DNA from: Planctomycetota bacterium
GTDB taxonomy: Bacteria > Planctomycetota > Phycisphaerae > Phycisphaerales > SM1A02
Length of the DNA: 64,000 nt
Direction of reading: 5' to 3'
NCBI GenBank assembly: GCA_022574595.1
Contig: JACZRS010000012.1
Span: 21,239 to 85,238, forward strand
Part shown: positions 62,090 through 64,000 of the stretch, in pieces
Position numbering within the stretch: the first letter of the stretch is position 1
Layout: each line of letters opens with the position of its first letter
Position numbers and translations under genes: made by a program
The notes under the pieces: model-generated
Databases searched by the model: none
What the model was told of the DNA's origin: nothing
What the model saw: the letters and a program-made list of their open reading frames with translations, nothing else

Positions 62090-63044
62090 TGCTTCGCCCG
62101 TTATTGCTTGCAAATTTGGAACTTAGCCAAGCTTTCATAATGAGCGCTAGTTTAGTCGTTTTGCCTATCTTAGGTCGATGCAGGACTGTTTCGTAGTTCC
62201 AAAGCTCAATTAAGCGTAATACACGGTGTCCGCCTGAGGCTAAGAGACCAACCACAGGTCGAGTGTCGCTACTTAGTTTCGCCAGGAGTTTCTGGCCTTG
62301 CTCAAAGAGTGGCCAGGTTTTCTCTACGCAAGCCTTTATTAGCAATCGTGATTCGCCAAGGAATGTTCTATCAACCGCATACCCTTGTTGTGCAGATTGC
62401 GTAAGTCTGCGCTCAAAGTCATCGATCTTGATCATATTTCTTGGTATGTAGATTCGATCGCGACCAAGGATATCTCGCTTTACATCCTGCCAATGGTTTG
62501 CCAATTGAAGTGCAGTGCAGATTTTGTCACTGAGGCTGAATAATTCTTCAGTGCGGGGCTCGCCCGAAATCATCAGGACCAGTCTTCCGACGGGATCTGC
62601 GCTTAGCTTGCAGTAGTTGATAAGCTGATCCCAATTTTCGTAACGTGTAACACTTTGGTCTTGCTCAAAGGCTGTAATTAGGTTTTCAAAAAGTTCTTTG
62701 GGCAAATTGTGGCGATCGATTGTTGGCGTTAGTGCTACAAAGACCGGATGTCGTGGGTTACCTTCAAAGCAATCATCAAGCTCTTGCCTCCACCACTTAA
62801 GCAGCTCAAGGGATTTTTCAGGCGAATCAACTTCATCACCAAGATCATCTGCCCATCGACAAAAAGCGTAAACAGCTCCGAAATCGTTTCTTAGGTTACG
62901 TGGAACCAAACCACTAAGTACTGTAAAATTCTCATAATGCTTGCGCGAGAGCTTGCGGCACCATTGCCGAGCTTGATCGACAGTCATCGATTCGCATCGT
63001 AATGGGCCATTGAGTTCGAGTTGTTTGATTGTGCTTGCGGTCAT
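62082..63044 (-). CDS. hpnC: Hydroxysqualene synthase HpnC
   Basis: HpnC converts presqualene diphosphate to hydroxysqualene. The protein has KHYENFTVLSGLVPRNLRND, the Asp-rich motif FCRWADDLGDEVDSPE, NYCKLSADPVGRLVLMI and the second motif NHWQDVKRDILGRDRIYIPR. ATG 63044 (MTASTIKQLELNG) is taken; the frame extends to 63089. No Shine-Dalgarno site is seen. It is the first gene of the hpnC-hpnD-hpnE operon and is divergent from ispH, 120 bases away. Squalene-hopene cyclase is not in the window. Confidence 0.92.
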   Translation of the reverse strand: MTASTIKQLELNGPLRCESMTVDQARQWCRKLSRKHYENFTVLSGLVPRNLRNDFGAVYAFCRWADDLGDEVDSPEKSLELLKWWRQELDDCFEGNPRHPVFVALTPTIDRHNLPKELFENLITAFEQDQSVTRYENWDQLINYCKLSADPVGRLVLMISGEPRTEELFSLSDKICTALQLANHWQDVKRDILGRDRIYIPRNMIKIDDFERRLTQSAQQGYAVDRTFLGESRLLIKACVEKTWPLFEQGQKLLAKLSSDTRPVVGLLASGGHRVLRLIELWNYETVLHRPKIGKTTKLALIMKAWLSSKFASNNGRSND

Positions 63045-63164
63045 ATAGGTGTAGTAACGGCTTTTTGAGAGCACTAATGTACTACCCAAAGTGCAGCAAG
63101 GCCAGAGCAGCCTTAATTTTGCTACCGTGCTATGATTAGGGTCTTTAGTCGAGTCTTATCCAAC

Positions 63165-64000
63165 ATGCGAATTTTACTAGCTAATCCAAGAGGTTTCTGT
63201 GCAGGCGTTTATATGGCAATAGACGTTGTAGATCAGCTTTTGGAGATCTACCCGGATAATCCAATATATGTATATCATGAGATAGTACACAACAAGCACG
63301 TTGTAGAGAGATTCCGCAAAAGACAGGTGAAATTTGTGGATTCGATTGAGGAGGTACCGATTGGATCACTCGTGGTATTTAGCGCTCATGGCGTAAGCCC
63401 TGAGGTCCGCAAACAATCCAAATTAAGAAATCTGACAGCAATCGACGCTACATGTCCATTAGTTACTAAGGTCCATATCGAAGCAATCCGCTATGCGGAA
63501 AAGGGCTATCAGATTCTGCTCATTGGTCATGCAGACCATCAAGAAATTATTGGAACGCGAGGCGAGGCACCAGATGCGATACAGGTTGTGTCGTCCACAG
63601 ATCAGATTCCCAAGCTTCATATCGATGATCCAAATAAGTTAGTTTATTTGACGCAGACGACATTAGGCGTGGATGATGCATCAGCAATAATTACTGCTCT
63701 ACGCAAAGCTTTCCCGAACATCAAAGATCCTCCAAGCGATGACATTTGTTATGCGACAACTAACCGCCAGAAGGCTGTTCGCGCAATTGCACCGGAGTGC
63801 GATTTGGTATTGGTTATTGGTTCAAAGAACAGTTCTAATTCCGTTCGCTTAACAGAAATTGCACATGCCATAGGAACACCAGCGTATTTGATTGATGATG
63901 CAACTGAACTTGAAGAAAAATGGTTTGTAGATGTAAAGACAACACTTATAACAGCTGGCGCTAGTGCGCCCGAAGATTTGTTGCGTGAAGTAATATTACA
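63165..64000 (+). CDS. ispH: 4-Hydroxy-3-methylbut-2-enyl diphosphate reductase (partial, runs off right edge)
   Basis: IspH (LytB) makes IPP and DMAPP in the last step of the MEP pathway with an iron-sulfur cluster. From ATG 63165 the 278 visible residues begin MRILLANPRGFCAGVYMAID and carry the three cluster Cys residues (Cys12, Cys97 in DATCPLVTKVH, Cys195 in DDICYATTNRQ), FSAHGVSPEVR and IGSKNSSNSVRLTEIA. The usual GHxxHPE reads GHADHQE. No stop is reached before the window end; normal length is 300-320 residues. It is divergent from the squalene operon whose precursors it supplies. Confidence 0.97.
   Translation, partial: MRILLANPRGFCAGVYMAIDVVDQLLEIYPDNPIYVYHEIVHNKHVVERFRKRQVKFVDSIEEVPIGSLVVFSAHGVSPEVRKQSKLRNLTAIDATCPLVTKVHIEAIRYAEKGYQILLIGHADHQEIIGTRGEAPDAIQVVSSTDQIPKLHIDDPNKLVYLTQTTLGVDDASAIITALRKAFPNIKDPPSDDICYATTNRQKAVRAIAPECDLVLVIGSKNSSNSVRLTEIAHAIGTPAYLIDDATELEEKWFVDVKTTLITAGASAPEDLLREVIL

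Overview
The window looks like a chromosomal segment of a Planctomycetota bacterium, probably class Phycisphaerae. This is inferred from family content and not from a marker-gene tree. The pointers are two secreted proteins ending in the paired CPWDLDG...DLL.LFA.WG calcium-binding repeats usual in Phycisphaerae, one of them with a Cys-rich CCET.WD.IC insert; a FlgI-like lipoprotein with no flagellar genes nearby; two tandem Ser/Thr kinases fused to WD40/TolB-like propellers; an HU protein with a Lys/Ala-rich N-terminal tail; a bacterial hpnC-hpnD-hpnE squalene operon; and many zinc-ribbon membrane proteins. Base composition is moderate overall, with two visibly more GC-rich patches (about 14.4-15.2 kb and 46.1-48.1 kb).

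Layout. 0-3 kb: a membrane protein cut by the left edge, a zinc alcohol dehydrogenase and a PLD-family protein, all minus strand. 3.3-9.2 kb: FlgI-like HEAT lipoprotein and SMC. 9.2-12.7 kb: alpha/beta hydrolase, a paired-hairpin repeat zone, and a GGDEF-EAL protein. 13-15.2 kb: two convergent secreted proteins around one terminator. 15.3-18.5 kb: small and broken genes, tRNA-Ser(GCT), an HU protein and a small secreted basic protein. 18.5-25 kb: MurQ, sulfotransferase, a DPP-IV/M28 peptidase pair, and a PfkB kinase framed by perfect inverted repeats. 25-32 kb: MmgE/PrpD protein, an isocitrate/homoisocitrate-type dehydrogenase, a TPR protein, and a Lys4-like one-chain homoaconitase/aconitase. 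32-36.8 kb: membrane proteins, PurU, HD and GNAT proteins. 36.8-40.1 kb: a three-gene citryl-CoA synthetase/citryl-CoA lyase-like operon. 41-55 kb: hutH, hutU and hutI interleaved with two kinases, a cystathionine beta-synthase, a VOC protein and a K+ channel. 54.9-59.5 kb: methionine aminopeptidase, prolyl oligopeptidase and SthA. 59.8-64 kb: hpnE-hpnD-hpnC, divergent from ispH, which runs off the right edge.

How the genes fit together. Histidine degradation has three of its steps here (HutH, HutU, HutI). Isoprenoid supply (IspH) sits next to squalene formation (HpnCDE), the start of hopanoid synthesis. The 25-40 kb stretch holds a set of tricarboxylic-acid enzymes of unusual type: fungal-like homoaconitase, beta-decarboxylating dehydrogenase, and a split ATP-citrate-lyase-like module. 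This is the most interesting metabolic proposal in the window.

A second theme is repeats. Several families of short palindromic repeats are scattered between genes, and some appear to have entered coding regions in frame: about 60 residues inside the homoaconitase-like protein, the C-terminal tail of the SucC-like subunit, and possibly HutI. Starts were often moved downstream of the longest open frame where a Shine-Dalgarno site, signal peptide or family start supported it. Statements about family similarity rest on recognition of motifs, not on a database search.
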